Source: Staphylospora marina (lineage in GTDB: Bacteria > Bacillota > Bacilli > Thermoactinomycetales > Thermoactinomycetaceae). From it: a stretch of DNA of 64,000 bases. The stretch's first letter is position 1; each line of letters begins with the position of its first letter. The translations under genes and the position numbers were made by a program. Positions 36,162 to 44,636 of this stretch are shown piece after piece. Where the stretch lies: NCBI RefSeq assembly GCF_003856495.1, contig NZ_CP034118.1, positions 1,220,001-1,284,000 of the forward strand, written 5' to 3'. The notes under the pieces were generated by a model. The model was given only the letters and a program-made list of their open reading frames with translations. It was not told where the DNA came from and ran no database searches.

Positions 36162-36878
36162 TCACCGGGACATCCACCGGAAAAAATGGGCGCCGCCGGC
36201 CATGAGGAGAACCAGCGTCAGGACGGCACCGGTCAACCAGACGCGCGAATCCTGAAACGGGAGACCGTATCCAGGCATGAACGTGGTCAAGTAACCCCAA
36301 GGTGTCCACCAGCCCGCCTCTTTGAACAGGGGCCCCAATATCATGCCCGCCGCTCCGGCTCCGGTGGAAACACCCTGATGCTCGAAAACTTGAGACAACC
36401 AGGTGTGAAAAGCGATCAACGGCGTCGTGAGCAAGAACGGCACCCAGCCGTGGAGGAACAGGGAGCGAAGGGAAACTTCATTGCCCAAATTCCACATGAT
36501 CACGGACCCGGCCAACAACAGGGTCATCAACAAACCGGACAACTGGATGAACAGGAAATTCCACAGGAACTTTCCCGCGTACAGTTGCCATTTCGGGACC
36601 GGCATGGCCAGCAATTGTTTCCACATGCCCGTTTGATGCTCGATTTGGGCGGTTTGTGCGGTGAACAGAGGAACGCCCATAAACAGGACGGGGCCGAGAA
36701 ACAAGGAAAGAGTTTCCATGGCGATGGCCCACACTTTTTCAGGGGGTCTTCCGGTTTCGAACATGTACCAGATCATCACCGTCAAAAATCCCCACAATCC
36801 GGCCGGAATCAGACAGGTCAGCAGCCAGACGGAAGTGCGCCTGTTCTTGATCCATTCCGTGGAAAGCACGTTCATCAT
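36162..36878 (-). CDS. Lantibiotic-immunity-type ABC permease (LanG/LanE-like)
   Basis: A 238-residue six-helix permease starting MMNVLSTEWIKNRRTSVWLL. It shares the Q/HQTGMWKQLLAMPVPKW motif with the downstream permease, the usual paired-permease layout of LanFEG. The start overlaps the ATPase stop by four bases, so the three genes are translated as a set. Which of the two is LanE and which LanG cannot be settled without alignment. Confidence 0.82.
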   Translation of the reverse strand: MMNVLSTEWIKNRRTSVWLLTCLIPAGLWGFLTVMIWYMFETGRPPEKVWAIAMETLSLFLGPVLFMGVPLFTAQTAQIEHQTGMWKQLLAMPVPKWQLYAGKFLWNFLFIQLSGLLMTLLLAGSVIMWNLGNEVSLRSLFLHGWVPFLLTTPLIAFHTWLSQVFEHQGVSTGAGAAGMILGPLFKEAGWWTPWGYLTTFMPGYGLPFQDSRVWLTGAVLTLVLLMAGGAHFFRWMSR

Positions 36879-37798
36879 GACGGGGAATCACCGGCCTCCA
36901 CAAGATTCAGAAAGATGTTTTCCAAGGGGGGGCGTTCCTCTTCCAAGCGCCGAATGATGAAGCCGTCCTGCACCAGAAGTCGTTGGATTTCCCGGAGGGT
37001 GTTTTCCGCTTCCGATGTCGGAAGAACGAGCAGCCCTTCTTCCAAGTGGACGGAGAATCCGTGTTCCTTTAACAATTTGGCCGCATCTTCCGGGCGGTCG
37101 ACTTCAATCACCGTTCGGGAACGGGTGTGTTTTCGCAGCGATTCCAGCGAACCTTGAAACAGCAATTTCCCTTTGTGAATGATTCCCACGTCATCCGCGA
37201 TCTGTTCCACTTCACTCAGCAGATGACTGGACAACAGGATCGTCACTCCCCGCTCGCGGGGCAAGCGCTTGATGAGGTCCCGCATCTCCCGGATGCCGGC
37301 CGGGTCCAGTCCGTTGGTGGGCTCATCCAGGATGAGAAGGTCCGGATTGTTCAGCAGGGCGGTGGCAAGCCCCAGGCGTTGCTTCATTCCGAGTGAATAC
37401 TGTTTCACTTTCTTGTTGCGGGCATCTTCCAGTCCCACCAGGCTCAGTGCTTCGTCGATGCGGTTTTTGTCGGGGATCCTGTACAGTTTCCGGGCCACTT
37501 CCAGGTTTTCGTATCCCGTGAGCTGGCCGTAATAGCTCGGGGTTTCCACCAGAGAACCGACCCGTTTCAAAATCGAAAGGCGGTTGTTTGAGAATTCCTG
37601 TCCGAACATGTGCACGGTGCCTCCGGTCGGTCGAACCAATCCGAGCAACATGCGGATGGTGGTGGTCTTTCCGGCCCCGTTCGGTCCGAGAAAACCGTAA
37701 ATGGTTCCGCGTCTGACTTCGAGGTTCAGGCCGTCGACGACCCGTTGGCGGTTGTACACTTTCGTGAGTTCGTCCGTTTTGATCAATGCCTCTTCCAC
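36875..37798 (-). CDS. lanF: LanF-type ABC transporter ATP-binding protein
   Basis: A 307-residue ATPase of the BcrA/LanF class. Walker A LGPNGAGKTTTIRML, Q-loop region VETPSYYGQLTGYENLE, signature QYSLGMKQRLGLA, Walker B LLILDEPTNGLDPAG with glutamate, and a C-terminal extension after residue 210. Followed immediately by two permeases, as in lantibiotic-immunity operons. Inferred role: self-immunity to the two-component lantibiotic encoded 6 kb away on the same strand. Confidence 0.85.
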   Translation of the reverse strand: MEEALIKTDELTKVYNRQRVVDGLNLEVRRGTIYGFLGPNGAGKTTTIRMLLGLVRPTGGTVHMFGQEFSNNRLSILKRVGSLVETPSYYGQLTGYENLEVARKLYRIPDKNRIDEALSLVGLEDARNKKVKQYSLGMKQRLGLATALLNNPDLLILDEPTNGLDPAGIREMRDLIKRLPRERGVTILLSSHLLSEVEQIADDVGIIHKGKLLFQGSLESLRKHTRSRTVIEVDRPEDAAKLLKEHGFSVHLEEGLLVLPTSEAENTLREIQRLLVQDGFIIRRLEEERPPLENIFLNLVEAGDSPS

Positions 37799-37819
37799 AA
37801 AGATCCCTCCAGTCGAAGC

Positions 37820-38122
37820 TCAGTAACGCTTGCGAAGGACCAGCAGACGAACGGTACCGACGACGTAGGTGAGGCAGAGCGACAATTCGATGATTCGCCG
37901 GTAAAGTTCATACGGAAAGTCAAACCGGGCAGCCAGAAACACCAGCCACGCGATGCAGACGGACAACAGGAAAAACATGAATCGGAAAAACTTGTTGAAA
38001 ATCAGTTCCCCACGCTCGTCTTTTCCTTCTTTTTGATAGAAATAAGCAATCACCACGAGCGAGAAAATCATCCATACGGAGCTGACCGCCGTCAACGATT
38101 TCAAAAGAACGGCTCCGCTCAT
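37820..38122 (-). CDS. Small membrane protein co-encoded with an XRE regulator
   Basis: A 100-residue protein with three to four hydrophobic helices (VWMIFSLVVIAYFY, FFRFMFFLLSVCIAWLVFLAA, LSLCLTYVVGTVRLLVL) and a short charged stretch QKEGKDERGE after the first. The start overlaps the upstream XRE regulator by four bases. Pairs of a small XRE protein with a small membrane protein are common in Bacillales; the function is not established. It precedes the lanF-like gene by 22 bases and is likely in the same operon. Confidence 0.72.
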   Translation of the reverse strand: MSGAVLLKSLTAVSSVWMIFSLVVIAYFYQKEGKDERGELIFNKFFRFMFFLLSVCIAWLVFLAARFDFPYELYRRIIELSLCLTYVVGTVRLLVLRKRY

Positions 38123-38349
38123 TGTGAATCTTCCCCTTCTTCCTCATATTGAAAAATGTCTTCCACGTTTTTTCCGAACAGGCGGGCGATCCGGAAAGCA
38201 AGCAGAACGGACGGAACGAATTTGTTGTTTTCCACCGAATGCACGGTTTGGCGACTGATGCCGAGCCGGTTGGCCACTTCCTGTTGGGTCCAACCCTTTT
38301 CCGCACGCAGTACGGTCAAGCGGTTTCGCAGAATCCCCTTGTTTTTCAC
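38119..38349 (-). CDS. Small XRE-family transcriptional regulator
   Basis: A 76-residue protein that is almost only a Cro/C1-type helix-turn-helix: LRAEKGWTQQEVANRLGISRQTVHSVENNKF, followed by IARLFGKNVEDIFQYEEEGED, a pattern of the YozG/YgzD-like small repressors. GTG start at 38349 preceded by AAGGAGGGG. It heads the operon with the small membrane protein and the immunity transporter, and a 20-bp palindrome over its promoter suggests autoregulation. What signal it senses is unknown. Confidence 0.88.
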   Translation of the reverse strand: MKNKGILRNRLTVLRAEKGWTQQEVANRLGISRQTVHSVENNKFVPSVLLAFRIARLFGKNVEDIFQYEEEGEDSQ

Positions 38350-38383
38350 CCCCGCTTCCCCTCCTTGAGCCGTGGTCTTTGAA

Positions 38384-38425
38384 ATTGTACCATTTTTTTG
38401 ACAGCATGTAAAGTATACTTTACAT
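38384..38425 (-). promoter_or_regulatory. Promoter and palindromic operator of the XRE-immunity operon
   Basis: Minus-strand TTTACA (38412-38407), 17-base spacer, TACAAT (38389-38384). The perfect palindrome ATGTAAAGTA/TACTTTACAT (38406-38425) covers the minus-35 box, so a bound dimer would block RNA polymerase. The likely ligand is the XRE protein encoded just downstream. Confidence 0.78.
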
Positions 38426-38433
38426 ACGGGCGA

Positions 38434-38466
38434 AAAAAGATTCCCGTTCAAAACCGATGAACGGGG
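38434..38466 (-). terminator. Terminator of the lanA2-lanM2-lanT unit
   Basis: Minus-strand stem CCCGTTC / GAACGGG with a 9-base loop, then AATC and a run of six T. Confidence 0.75.
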
Positions 38467-38482
38467 GGATCTCACGTGAAGA

Positions 38483-40702
38483 TCAGGGATGCGTTCCCAC
38501 GGCGGCATCCGCTTCCGGATTGCGGACCGATGACCCGGTTACTTCCGGTTTCTTCAGATCCTTTTCATAGAAACGACGGTAGAAGCCGTTTTTTCTCATC
38601 AGTTCATCGTGAGTGCCCTGTTCCGTGATGCGGCCGTCTTCCAGCACGAGAATCAGGTCTGCGTTCCGGATGGTTGTCAACCGGTGCGTGATCACGATTC
38701 GGGTGCATTTCATGTCGGACAGCACCCGGTCGATCTTCTCCTCGTTCACGTGATCCAAGGAGCTGGTGGCCTCATCGAGCAGCAGAACGGAAGGTTTGTG
38801 AACCAGGGCTCTCGCCAACGTGATCCGTTGCCGCTGGCCTCCGGAAATGTTCATTCCCAGTTCGGAGATCATGGTGTGGTAATTCATCGGCATTTCCATG
38901 ATCTCATCATGGATTTGGGCGATTTTGGCCGCTTCCGTCACTTCTTCCATGGAGGCGTCGGGTTTGAGCAGGGTGAGGTTTTCGAGAATGGTCCGGTTGA
39001 ACAGCATGTCATCCTGAGGAACGGCGCCGATGTGTTTTCGCAGTGCTTGTTTGTCCAGAGTCTTCAGATCGTGACCGTCAAACAGAATGCGGCCTTCCGT
39101 GGGAACATACAGCCCCAGGATGAGTCGGGCCAACGTGCTCTTGCCCGAACCCGACTTGCCGACGAGAGCCACTTTTTGTCCCGGGAGGATCTTCAGGGAA
39201 ACGTTTTTCACGGCGGGCGGGCTGAATTTGGTGTATGCGAAACTGACATTCTGCAGTTCGATTTCTCCGCGCAAGGAAGAGAGGCGAATCGGGTTTTCGC
39301 AGACAGGTTCTTCCTTCGCGTCGAGCACGTCCTGGATCCTGCGCAGGAATGATTCCGTCAGAAAGAATGAATTCACCGTGTTCACGATGGAGGAGCTGAG
39401 TCCGAAGAATTGGTTGGAGATCGAGTAGAAGGCGATCATGCCCCCCAGCGTGAGCTGTTCGCTCACGATCATGTGCACGCCGATCCACAGGACGGACAGC
39501 GGAGCCAGCAAGGACAGGAAACCCGTGGCCGTGTTGACATGGTTCAACAGATTTTCCTTGGCCCGGTAAGCGCCGAGCAGATCCCGGAAGCGTTCATACC
39601 ACTGGTTGTACATCATCCGTTCGATGCCCGATGTTTTCACGCCGAAGATCCCGTACAGCATTTCCGCCTGGGATCCCTGCACCAGCGCCTGCCTGTTGAT
39701 TTCTTCCTGGTTGGCTTCGGTGATCCGGCTCCGGTACCAGCCGAGAACGAATACGTTGAGTCCGGCCATCGCCGCCACCCAACCGGCCATCAGGGGGGAC
39801 ACGAGCGTCATGTAAAGCAGCATCACGATCAAGATTCCAAGATCCAGGATCCCCTTGATCAACTGGTTGGACAAAATGTCCCGGATGACCCGGTGACTGT
39901 TGGCCCGGAAATGGAGATCACCGAATGAGTGGAGTTGGAAAAATTGGTAAGGCAATCGAAGCAGATGTGTAAAAAACCGGGTCATCATCCCGTGATCCAG
40001 CCGATTGTGCAGGATGATCAGGCATTTTCCGCGGATGAAGGTGAAAACGGTCTGGAACAGGACCAGCATTCCGATCCCGACCAGAAACATGTTCAGCAGG
40101 TCGTACTGCTTCGGCGTGATGATTTGATCCACCACAAACTGGATCAGCATCGGGATTCCGACCGCGAACAGCTGGAGCAAAAGCGAGATCGCCAGGATGG
40201 ACACGAAGAGCCCGGGATGTTCCCGCAGGGAAGCCAGAAACGGCTTCCACACGCTTTGTCCTTTTTGCCGGACGAAGTGTTCCCCCGGGCACAGTTGCAT
40301 CACGACGCCCGAATAGGATCGCATGAATGCCTCCGGGCTGAGACGTCGGCGTCCGATCGCCGGGTCGACAATGACGAAATGCTTTTTCGTGACGGATTCC
40401 AGCACGACATAATGTTTGTCGTTCCAGAACAGGACGGCGGGCAGCGGGAGCTGCCTCAGTGAGGAGGCATCCAGTCTGTAACATTTGGTTTCGAACCCCA
40501 GCTGTTCCGCGAGATTGCGAAGATGAAAAAGGGTGGTCCCGTCCCGACCGCCGCCCATCCGTTCCCGCAATTCGTACAGGGAGACCGAGCTTTTGTAATA
40601 GGCGGCGATCATGGCAATGCAGCACAGGCCGCACTCCGTCTGCTGCATCTGCTCGATGAAAGGGACGCGGCGACGCGTGAACAGGCGTTTTCGGCGGTTC
40701 AC
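38483..40702 (-). CDS. lanT: Lantibiotic ABC transporter with C39 leader peptidase (LanT)
   Basis: A 739-residue bifunctional exporter. The N-terminal C39 protease domain has the catalytic cysteine in QQTECGLCCIAMIAAYY (Cys24), the histidine in NDKHYVVLES and the aspartate in VIVDPAIG; six membrane helices follow, then an ATPase with Walker A GKSGSGKST, signature NISGGQRQR and Walker B VLLLDEATSSLD. It cuts leaders after double-glycine-type sites while exporting. The GTG start at 40702 overlaps the lanM2 stop (GTGA); an in-frame extension to 40852 lies inside lanM2 and is not used. The only LanT found here, so it must process all three precursors. Confidence 0.93.
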   Translation of the reverse strand: MNRRKRLFTRRRVPFIEQMQQTECGLCCIAMIAAYYKSSVSLYELRERMGGGRDGTTLFHLRNLAEQLGFETKCYRLDASSLRQLPLPAVLFWNDKHYVVLESVTKKHFVIVDPAIGRRRLSPEAFMRSYSGVVMQLCPGEHFVRQKGQSVWKPFLASLREHPGLFVSILAISLLLQLFAVGIPMLIQFVVDQIITPKQYDLLNMFLVGIGMLVLFQTVFTFIRGKCLIILHNRLDHGMMTRFFTHLLRLPYQFFQLHSFGDLHFRANSHRVIRDILSNQLIKGILDLGILIVMLLYMTLVSPLMAGWVAAMAGLNVFVLGWYRSRITEANQEEINRQALVQGSQAEMLYGIFGVKTSGIERMMYNQWYERFRDLLGAYRAKENLLNHVNTATGFLSLLAPLSVLWIGVHMIVSEQLTLGGMIAFYSISNQFFGLSSSIVNTVNSFFLTESFLRRIQDVLDAKEEPVCENPIRLSSLRGEIELQNVSFAYTKFSPPAVKNVSLKILPGQKVALVGKSGSGKSTLARLILGLYVPTEGRILFDGHDLKTLDKQALRKHIGAVPQDDMLFNRTILENLTLLKPDASMEEVTEAAKIAQIHDEIMEMPMNYHTMISELGMNISGGQRQRITLARALVHKPSVLLLDEATSSLDHVNEEKIDRVLSDMKCTRIVITHRLTTIRNADLILVLEDGRITEQGTHDELMRKNGFYRRFYEKDLKKPEVTGSSVRNPEADAAVGTHP

Positions 40703-43700
40703 CCGATCATCTCTCCTTCCGGAAGCTCCAGGGCCAACACGGACGGGATCGACGGATTCACGAGACGGAGCAGGCCGTAGCCGATTCCGGAAAGTCCCAG
40801 CATCAGACCGAGGAGTTCGGCTTCCGGGTTTTTGTGATATCCGAACTTCCAACCGTCGTCCAATCCTCGCCGCAAACTGCGCGTTCCGATTTCCGCGCAG
40901 GTAACCCGGAGGTGTTCATGCCCCGGAATGCCGGCTGAGAGCAACAGAAAATCGAGATTTCCGAAATCACCGTGGCACAGGGAATGATTGCCGCCGAAGC
41001 CGCTTTCCAGCGTTTTCTCCACCGCGATGCTCCATTCTTCCTTCAGCAGGGGATCCCCGGAAACATTCGCCATTTTGAGCCGGCTGATGCCGATTCCGGG
41101 AGCCCCGTGGCACCAGTACACGGGATGATTGCGGACGTCTCCCGTTTCGCGCAGATCCATCCAATTTTTTTCCCGGGCGATGAAGTGTTTCCGTTCGTAT
41201 GCAAGGGCTCGTTCGGCCGCGAGCGCAAACCGGCTCTCGCCGGTGACGGCCGCCAGTTCCGTCCATGCCCATGCATATCCTGCCGCTCCGTGTGACAGTC
41301 CGGTCAGCCATCCGCCGGAATCATCTTCCCCGATCCGGACATGGCGCAACAGATGAACCCCGCATTTGACGGCCATATCCAAAGCGGAAGAGGACGGGCG
41401 GATTTTGTGAAGACGAAGACAGACCAGCAAGGCTCCAGCCGCCCCGCCGATCAGGTCAAAGTGCCGGTCGGCTTCGAGAGCGTTCGGAATGGAGGGAAGC
41501 CGGTCAAACGCTTTTTCGAGCAGCTCCTGATCCTTCCAGAGCAAACCGAGGTACGACAGCCCGTACGCCAGCGAGGTCAGTCCGCTGAACGCGGAAACCG
41601 GCAGGGGTTTGCCCCGGAGCAGGGTGAACGTTCCCGAGAGCGCGGCTTTGGCGAGACGTGTCCAGGTTTCATCGCCGGTTTCTTGTCCCAACTGGGCAAG
41701 GAAGAGGATGATTCCCATGGTTCCGTCGTAAAGACCGCTTTCCAACGCGGCAATCTGAAGGCTTTCTTCGCCCGGAGTCAACCCCAGCCAATACGCTTCT
41801 TTCCGGTCGTCGCTCCAGATGGCCCGCTGAAGAAGTTCATGACCGATTTCTTTGGCCGCCTCGAGGAGTTGTTCCCGTGAAGCCGGTCGAATCGGTGCCT
41901 TTTGTTCGGAGGAGGAATCGTTTCCGGTTTCCGTGACTTGGGCATCATGGACGAGCGTGGCCATCGACATCCGGATGTAGCCGCACTGTTTCTCGCAGTC
42001 GGCGGGGTCCAGTTCCCGGCATCGTTCCAGTACCTGATCTAGGCAAGTCCGTTCAAAAAAGTCCCGAATTTCCCGGCCCCGGCTGTCAAACAAGCTGCGG
42101 CCGTTCATCCGGAAAGAGAAATAAGGAATGTCATGCTGCAACAGATCATCCGTTTCCATGGGGATCATTTGTCCGTACCGCGGGATGACGGAAACGGTTC
42201 GCCAGAAAAATTCGAACAGCCGGTTACGGTCCAGACCGTCCTGCAGATAATCGGGATGGACGCTTGCGTCGAGAAAGCGGCTGTATGTCTGGGTGGGCCG
42301 GAAAATGTGGCGCACCTGATCCCCGGCAAAACGGTGGATCGGCCCCGTTTCGGACAGAAGTTCGTCCCGGTGGGTGAGGAACAGAGAGTACATTTCGCGG
42401 AATCCTTCTTCGATTTCGCGACTGTATTCCGCGGGATCCAGTTCCTCGCCGCCGAGCGTGGGACGGTTGCGGTGTCCGGGGGAACGCGCCGGCACTTCCA
42501 CCAATCTCATTTCATCCGTCCCCGGTTTGTGCACCGTGCGGATCTTCAGGGTTTTCGATTCTTGCCCTTGTTTTCCCCCGATGGCGCTGAGATCCAGATC
42601 CAGATACGGATTGTTGGCCAACTTCAGGGGGATCAACATGGAGCCGAACACGGAATTGTTCAGTTCGTCAAGCACTTTCGGAATGGAGATCCGACTGGAC
42701 AGGATTTCGAACCGTTGACTGAACAGCGTTTCGAGATCGATCAGCACGGGATGCTCTCCATGGGCAATGACATTTTCCGCATGGAAATCGGAAGATCGAA
42801 GCAAGTACAGGAGAGCGGCATACCCGCCCTGGCGGTAATAGAAATTCCGGGCTTCCTCCTTGCTCCGGCAATCGGTGTGTTCCACGTACTCTTGCCAGCC
42901 GTGGGTCCCTTTGTCCAGCGCTTTGGCCGGGAGGAGCGGACGGGAAAACCCTTTTCCGTTGATCCAGGACAGAAGCTCCCCGTAGTGGACGTCCACCGCC
43001 ATTGACCGGGGTTTGTATACGAGTTTTTCGCCCGATTCAAATTGGAAAATCGAGACGCTTCGTCCGTTTTGATGAGTGTCTCCGGCTCCGGAACGGATCC
43101 CGACCAGTTTGGAAAAACGTCCGTTGAACGTGCGCAAAATGTCATCTCTGTCTTTCAAAAAGCGCCGAAGGGATTCTTCGTGCGTCTCAATCGCTTGGGT
43201 GACCGTTTGGGTCAACAGACGGGCGAGCACGGGATACGTTTCCAGAACCCGGTTTCGGAACGAGGGCGTACCGAGACGGTTGGCAAAATCAAGATACCGT
43301 TGTTCCGGAGTGTCGCCGGAAAGCTGCCCCGTTGCCTTCATGACATGCAGTTCGGTGATCAGGGTTTTGATTCCCAGTGCGGACAATCTCCGGCACACGG
43401 TTTCCAGCATCGATTCCAGCAGGGCATCGGGGTCGAACCAATTCCGGCATTCACATGAATGTTCCAGTTCTTGAAGCAGCCGGTTGAGCGATTGTCGTAC
43501 ATGGTGCACAAAGGGATGGTAGAAGGGAGAAAAAGGAATCTGATTCTCCATGTCCCGGGCGGGGACCTGTTCGTTTTCGCGCAGGATTTCCGTCAAACGG
43601 GAAATCCAGGCCGGATCGTTCCGGATTTCGGGGAAGTCGGGATCGCCGAGAATGTCACGGAACTCCCCGAGAGTCAGTCCGTCCCGTTCCAGTCTTTCCC

Positions 43701-43845
43701 GCAACGTATTCTCCGTGAAATCACCGGAGCGCAACCAGTTCCGGAAGCGTTCTTCCCCCCGTGCAGGATCTGCGTGCATGGGCTGTTTCCGTTCCGAAAG
43801 AAACGTTCCTCTGAGCCATGCCGGTTGTTCGACTGAAGCCTTCAT
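40699..43845 (-). CDS. lanM2: Class II lanthionine synthetase for the beta peptide (LanM2)
   Basis: A 1048-residue bifunctional enzyme. The N-terminal dehydratase domain has LVYKPRSMAVD and DFHAENVIAHGEHPVLIDLE (kinase-like catalytic residues), which phosphorylate and eliminate Ser/Thr; the C-terminal LanC-like cyclase domain has the zinc ligands Cys912 (WCHGAPGIG), Cys957 and His958 (LCHGDFGN). It lies 125 bases downstream of the beta precursor and is coupled to lanT, so it should modify that peptide. Full length, no broken motif. Confidence 0.94.
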   Translation of the reverse strand: MKASVEQPAWLRGTFLSERKQPMHADPARGEERFRNWLRSGDFTENTLRERLERDGLTLGEFRDILGDPDFPEIRNDPAWISRLTEILRENEQVPARDMENQIPFSPFYHPFVHHVRQSLNRLLQELEHSCECRNWFDPDALLESMLETVCRRLSALGIKTLITELHVMKATGQLSGDTPEQRYLDFANRLGTPSFRNRVLETYPVLARLLTQTVTQAIETHEESLRRFLKDRDDILRTFNGRFSKLVGIRSGAGDTHQNGRSVSIFQFESGEKLVYKPRSMAVDVHYGELLSWINGKGFSRPLLPAKALDKGTHGWQEYVEHTDCRSKEEARNFYYRQGGYAALLYLLRSSDFHAENVIAHGEHPVLIDLETLFSQRFEILSSRISIPKVLDELNNSVFGSMLIPLKLANNPYLDLDLSAIGGKQGQESKTLKIRTVHKPGTDEMRLVEVPARSPGHRNRPTLGGEELDPAEYSREIEEGFREMYSLFLTHRDELLSETGPIHRFAGDQVRHIFRPTQTYSRFLDASVHPDYLQDGLDRNRLFEFFWRTVSVIPRYGQMIPMETDDLLQHDIPYFSFRMNGRSLFDSRGREIRDFFERTCLDQVLERCRELDPADCEKQCGYIRMSMATLVHDAQVTETGNDSSSEQKAPIRPASREQLLEAAKEIGHELLQRAIWSDDRKEAYWLGLTPGEESLQIAALESGLYDGTMGIILFLAQLGQETGDETWTRLAKAALSGTFTLLRGKPLPVSAFSGLTSLAYGLSYLGLLWKDQELLEKAFDRLPSIPNALEADRHFDLIGGAAGALLVCLRLHKIRPSSSALDMAVKCGVHLLRHVRIGEDDSGGWLTGLSHGAAGYAWAWTELAAVTGESRFALAAERALAYERKHFIAREKNWMDLRETGDVRNHPVYWCHGAPGIGISRLKMANVSGDPLLKEEWSIAVEKTLESGFGGNHSLCHGDFGNLDFLLLSAGIPGHEHLRVTCAEIGTRSLRRGLDDGWKFGYHKNPEAELLGLMLGLSGIGYGLLRLVNPSIPSVLALELPEGEMIG

Positions 43846-43874
43846 GGATTCAACTCCCCGTCACGATATTCAGC

Positions 43875-43935
43875 AAAAAGACCCGCTCTCCGATCTCCGC
43901 GCAAGGGATCGACACTTCATGGATCAGAGAGCAGG
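43875..43935 (-). terminator. Attenuating terminator between lanA2 and lanM2
   Basis: Minus-strand 14-bp stem (CCTGCTCTCTGATC with GATCGGAGAGCGGG, two G-U pairs; 26-base loop) followed by TCTTTTTG. Partial termination here would keep precursor mRNA in excess over lanM2-lanT mRNA. Confidence 0.7.
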
Positions 43936-43970
43936 CCTTGAATGTTCAATGTTCAAAGCAAGACATCAGA

Positions 43971-44189
43971 TCAGCGGCAATCGCTGGTGCAGGCGGTCGT
44001 CGGGCAGAAAGCCAGGGAGACCGGGACACACACGGCAAGGGTGACGGCACAGACCGGACCGGATTGCGGGCGAACTTCACCGGCACCCACAATATTCATC
44101 AGTTCATCCTCATTGACCATGCCGGCGGGATGTTCAAACCCTTCAAAACGAAGTTTCGGATCACGCAGGGCGCGTTCTTGCATCGACAT
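43971..44189 (-). CDS. lanA2: Two-component lantibiotic beta precursor (haloduracin-beta/lichenicidin-beta-like)
   Basis: A 72-residue precursor. The leader is residues 1-36 (contains FEHPAGMVNEDELMNIV) ending in VGA, then GEVRPQ (37-42), then a 30-residue core 43-72 with five cysteines, two serines... in total seven Ser/Thr (43, 50, 58, 64, 65, 68, 69). The end CPTTACTSDC is nearly that of haloduracin beta (CPTTKCTSQC). The core is modified by LanM2 and exported by LanT. ATG at 44189 with GGGAGGG seven bases upstream; the longer frame from 44273 is leader DNA. Confidence 0.92.
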   Translation of the reverse strand: MSMQERALRDPKLRFEGFEHPAGMVNEDELMNIVGAGEVRPQSGPVCAVTLAVCVPVSLAFCPTTACTSDCR

Positions 44190-44397
44190 TCCAATCCCTC
44201 CCGAATGTTGTTGTGGAGTGCTTCGCCGAAGCAACTTCAATATAAAAGAATTTTTTATGGAACTGTTATACACAAAATTGCATTTTTCTTTCTATACACA
44301 AAAGTGCAAATATACACGAAACTCCTTGAAATAATTTTTTGATATATAGTAATCTTTATTTGCGCCAAAGCAATCTTGCAATAAAGGAGTGTTTGTC
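44190..44397. promoter_or_regulatory. Divergent lanA control region with three direct repeats
   Basis: AT-rich spacer between the beta and alpha precursor genes. Three direct copies of TATACAC followed by A/G-AAA lie at 44267-44282, 44293-44308 and 44311-44326; the first two read TATACACAAAA(T/G)TGCA. Candidate minus-10 boxes: TATAGT (44345-44350) for the alpha genes and, on the minus strand, TATATT (44244-44239) for the beta gene. Neither has a good minus-35 at 17 bases, and a repeat adjoins each minus-35 position, as expected for activator-dependent promoters. Confidence 0.6.
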
Positions 44398-44619
44398 ATG
44401 AGCCGTGAGATCCGCATGTGGAAAGATCCCGTCTTCCGGCTGCAATCGGAAGGAAGCATGATGGAGCACCCCTCCGGCAACGTGATGGAAGAACTGCGTG
44501 AACAGGACCTTCTCTCCGTGGCGGGAGGATGTGACTGGTGGAACATCAGCTGTCACTTGGGCAACACCGGTCGGTTCTGCACGCTGACGAAAGAGTGCCA
44601 GCCCAACTGCAATTATTGA
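44398..44619 (+). CDS. lanA1a: Two-component lantibiotic alpha precursor, copy 1
   Basis: A 73-residue precursor with a 44-residue leader (HPSGNVMEELREQDLLSVAGG, double glycine at 43-44) and a 29-residue core starting CDWWNISCHLGNTG and ending CTLTKECQPNCNY. The core matches the haloduracin-alpha/lacticin A1 layout, including the lipid II-binding CTLTxEC ring with its glutamate. AAAGGAG lies eight bases before the ATG at 44398. First gene of the plus-strand lantibiotic transcript. Confidence 0.94.
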   Translation: MSREIRMWKDPVFRLQSEGSMMEHPSGNVMEELREQDLLSVAGGCDWWNISCHLGNTGRFCTLTKECQPNCNY

Positions 44620-44636
44620 TGAAACGGGGTGAACGG

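Noticed and set aside
40702..40852. N-terminal extension of LanT
   Set aside because: Lies completely within lanM2, has no similarity to C39 peptidases; the GTG at 40702 overlapping the lanM2 stop is the natural start.
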